Assembly (NCBI RefSeq): GCF_013282095.1
Contig: NZ_BLTJ01000003.1
Span: 248,001 to 312,000, forward strand
Origin: Enterocloster alcoholdehydrogenati
Lineage (GTDB): Bacteria; Bacillota; Clostridia; Lachnospirales; Lachnospiraceae
Direction of reading: 5' to 3'
DNA length: 64,000 nucleotides
Each line of letters starts with the position of its first letter. Position 1 is the first letter of the stretch. This document shows, in pieces, positions 62,217 through 64,000 of the stretch. The notes beneath the pieces were generated by a model. It did no database searches and had not been told where the DNA came from. It saw nothing but the letters and a program-made list of their open reading frames with translations. Position numbers and translations under genes: made by a program.

Positions 62217-62558
62217 TTAAAAAATTTTTTGAACCAGGAACATATAGCATACGGTTCCCAGAGCAATGCTGGCCAGCGTATTTCGTTTCCACAGGTGTAC
62301 TGCCGCCACAACAGCCACAGAGATCAGCTCCGGCAGTCCGTAGGGCCAGGTAAGAGGCGTGATATCTTTAAGGCAGTAAACTACCAGCACAGCCATAATG
62401 GCCGGAGGGAGCGCGGCGCCCAGATAACGCACCAGTTTTGGTACCTGACGTTTTCTGCCAAAGAGCAGAAAGGGCAGCCACCGGGTGATCTGGGTGCAGA
62501 GGGCGCAGATTAGAATTGTAATCAGTACATAGGATGGTTCAGCAGGAGTCTGGGTCAT
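62217..62558 (-). CDS. azlD: AzlD-family small subunit of a branched-chain amino acid exporter
   Basis: A 113-aa membrane protein with four hydrophobic helices and the AzlD pattern TRWLPFLLFGRKRQVPKLVRYLGAALPPAIMAVLVVYCLKD. It partners AzlC. The ATG overlaps the azlC stop by ATGA (62555-62558), with GGAGG upstream inside azlC. Confidence 0.92.
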   Translation of the reverse strand: MTQTPAEPSYVLITILICALCTQITRWLPFLLFGRKRQVPKLVRYLGAALPPAIMAVLVVYCLKDITPLTWPYGLPELISVAVVAAVHLWKRNTLASIALGTVCYMFLVQKIF

Positions 62559-63259
62559 GAGGGATCCTCCATTTTTTTCTCAATGGTATGTTTAAAAATA
62601 AGAAGCAGGGCTACCGTGGCCATGAGGGCCGGAAGGATAAAGCCGGAAGAGCGGATCAGAGCCAGAAAAAGGAAACCGCAGAGAAAACCGGCTCCGGCGG
62701 GCAGGTGAGTCTTTGCAGCCAGCCATTGATTGACGCAGATTACCGTAAAAAGAGCAGTCATGGCAAATTCAATGCCTGTGGTGTCAAAGGCGATCATTTG
62801 TCCCATGACTGCGCCGATGACGGATCCGGCCACCCAGTAGCATTGGTTAAAGAGGGAAATAAAAAGGAAGGCAAGCTTCCACTGGCGGTCCGTAAAGCCC
62901 CTGGGGCGTGCAACAGAGCAGAGCAGGGAATAGGTTTCATCTGTGAGGGAGAAAACCATGTAAGGACCTGCGCCCTTCATTTCCTTAAAACGGTCGATAA
63001 AGGTCAGGCCGTAAAAGGCGTGGCGGCTGTTGATCAGCAGGGTCATAACGGCGGTGGTGAGATATCCCAGACCGCCCGTGAGGATGCCCGCCAGGGCAAA
63101 CTGCATGGATCCGGCATAGACCAGAAGGCTGATAAGAAAGGCCCATAACACTCCAAAGCCTGCTTTCTGCAGGAGAAGGCCAAAGGCAATCCCAAGAAAA
63201 ATATACCCCAGGAAAATGGGAATGGTTTTTATTAGGGCGAAACCGGCCGCTTTTTTCAT
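62555..63259 (-). CDS. azlC: AzlC-family branched-chain amino acid exporter
   Basis: A 234-aa permease with about six to seven helices: IPIFLGYIFLGIAFGLLLQKAGFGVLWAFL, LVYAGSMQFALAGIL and NSRHAFYGLTFIDRF are typical of AzlC/YgaZ proteins that export branched-chain amino acids or analogues. The start ATG 63259 is 8 nt from AGGAAG; two nearer upstream starts (GTG, ATG) overlap the ribosome site. Coupled to azlD. Confidence 0.93.
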   Translation of the reverse strand: MKKAAGFALIKTIPIFLGYIFLGIAFGLLLQKAGFGVLWAFLISLLVYAGSMQFALAGILTGGLGYLTTAVMTLLINSRHAFYGLTFIDRFKEMKGAGPYMVFSLTDETYSLLCSVARPRGFTDRQWKLAFLFISLFNQCYWVAGSVIGAVMGQMIAFDTTGIEFAMTALFTVICVNQWLAAKTHLPAGAGFLCGFLFLALIRSSGFILPALMATVALLLIFKHTIEKKMEDPS

Positions 63260-63468
63260 AGTCATCACTTCCTGTCAAGATATTTTGTCCGTACGCTTTG
63301 ATGCGTTACTAAAGTATAGCAGACATGGGCCGGTATTTCTACCCTTAAGTTGCCGTTTTTGTGGTATTTCCCCCTTTTCTACCTGTTAAAAGTGTGATAT
63401 GATTATCCAATACACTGGAATTATCTTAAAAAGATTCACAGATGAGAGAAATGTATGGAGGAGCGATC

Positions 63469-64000
63469 ATGGCAGAAAAAGACATGGTATTGGAGACAGA
63501 GGAAAAAGAGACTGTTTCCAAGAATTTTATAGAGCAGGAAATCGATAAGGATCTGGCAGAGGGGGTATATGATAATGTGCACACCCGTTTTCCGCCGGAG
63601 CCAAACGGATATCTGCATATCGGACACGCAAAGTCCATCCTTTTAAATTATGGGCTGGCTCAGAAGTACGGCGGCACCTTTAATCTCCGTTTTGACGACA
63701 CCAATCCCACCAAGGAAAAGGTGGAGTTTGTGGAGTCTATCAAGGCGGATGTAAAGTGGCTGGGCGCTGATTTTGAAGATCGTCTTTTCTTTGCCTCTGA
63801 TTATTTTGAGAAGATGTACGAGTGCGCTGTGTTTCTGATCAAAAAGGGCAAGGCCTTTGTCTGCGACCTGTCTGCAGAGGAGATCAGGGAGTACCGGGGC
63901 GACTTTAACAACCCCGGAAAGGAGAGTCCTTACAGGAACCGCCCGGTTGAGGAGAACCTGCGTCTTTTTGAAGAGATGAAGGAAGGAAAATATAAAGACG
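63469..64000 (+). CDS. glnS: Glutaminyl-tRNA synthetase, N-terminal part (cut by window edge)
   Basis: Class-I synthetase running off the right edge; 177 codons visible. [20 protein letters not shown] leads to [22 protein letters not shown] with the HIGH signature, then [18 protein letters not shown] and [25 protein letters not shown], characteristic of GlnRS rather than GluRS. AGGAG at 63457-63462 precedes ATG 63469. Presence of glnS means glutaminyl-tRNA can be made directly. Confidence 0.95.
   Translation, partial: MAEKDMVLETEEKETVSKNFIEQEIDKDLAEGVYDNVHTRFPPEPNGYLHIGHAKSILLNYGLAQKYGGTFNLRFDDTNPTKEKVEFVESIKADVKWLGADFEDRLFFASDYFEKMYECAVFLIKKGKAFVCDLSAEEIREYRGDFNNPGKESPYRNRPVEENLRLFEEMKEGKYKD

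Overview
The window looks like a chromosomal segment of a spore-forming, low-to-mid GC anaerobe of the Lachnospiraceae / Clostridium cluster XIVa type. The evidence is gene content and signals: lysine synthesis through LL-diaminopimelate aminotransferase, a glnA gene followed by an ANTAR-domain regulator, a spore-cortex-lytic-like protein, a CUT1 sugar ABC transporter without its own ATPase beside a YesM/YesN-type two-component system, strong AGGAGG ribosome-binding sites, and tRNA genes without an encoded CCA. The species is an inference; no rRNA is present.

Layout. 0-6 kb: nitrogen and lysine metabolism (a DapF paralogue with both catalytic cysteines changed to serine, glnA with a switch-like leader, an ANTAR regulator, canonical dapF, dapL, an Lrp/AsnC regulator), then a SPOR-domain amidase. 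7-24.4 kb: a uronic-acid glycan utilisation locus. uidA and lacZ run rightward; a histidine kinase, AraC-type response regulator and heparinase II/III-like lyase run leftward; facing away from them is a solute-binding lipoprotein, two permeases, a GH88 unsaturated glucuronyl hydrolase and a second heparinase-like protein. No enzyme here has a signal peptide, so the likely scheme is import of oligosaccharides followed by cytoplasmic lyase, GH88, beta-glucuronidase and beta-galactosidase action. 24.5-42.5 kb: housekeeping and metabolic genes (5-formyl-THF cyclo-ligase, SleC-like protein, EIIA-Glc, carAB, CarD, carbamate kinase, CPBP protease, glycosyltransferase, PAP2 phosphatase, an RpiR-regulated fruK-fruA operon, hemerythrin, GH25 lysozyme).

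42.53-48.57 kb: a 6.0-kb AT-rich integrative element in the 3' end of a tRNA-Met gene, bounded by 28-bp direct repeats. It carries a tyrosine integrase, an HUH rolling-circle-type initiator, a HerA/FtsK-like ATPase preceded by a two-TM protein, a small OB-like protein, an XRE repressor with paired palindromic operators, and one divergent secreted cargo gene. Its intergenic DNA is packed with hairpins. It is the best candidate in the window for a poorly described system.

48.6-59.2 kb: tRNA-Val/tRNA-Met, a lipid-kinase-like gene with an altered GGDGT motif, ispF with a Cys-rich tail, cysS, mrnC, rlmB, a secreted transglutaminase-like protein, a compact pilus-like operon (PilC-like, four small membrane/pilin-like proteins, PilT but no PilB or PilD), and L-lactate dehydrogenase. 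59.3-61.7 kb: an AT-rich arsenic cassette (arsR, arsP-type permease, small thioredoxin, arsC) with three ATCAA-N6-TTGAT operators, next to an insertion-sequence remnant. 62-64 kb: tRNA-Thr, azlCD and the 5' part of glnS.

Coordinates come from reading frames and Shine-Dalgarno positions. Functions come from recognisable motifs; no database search was possible.
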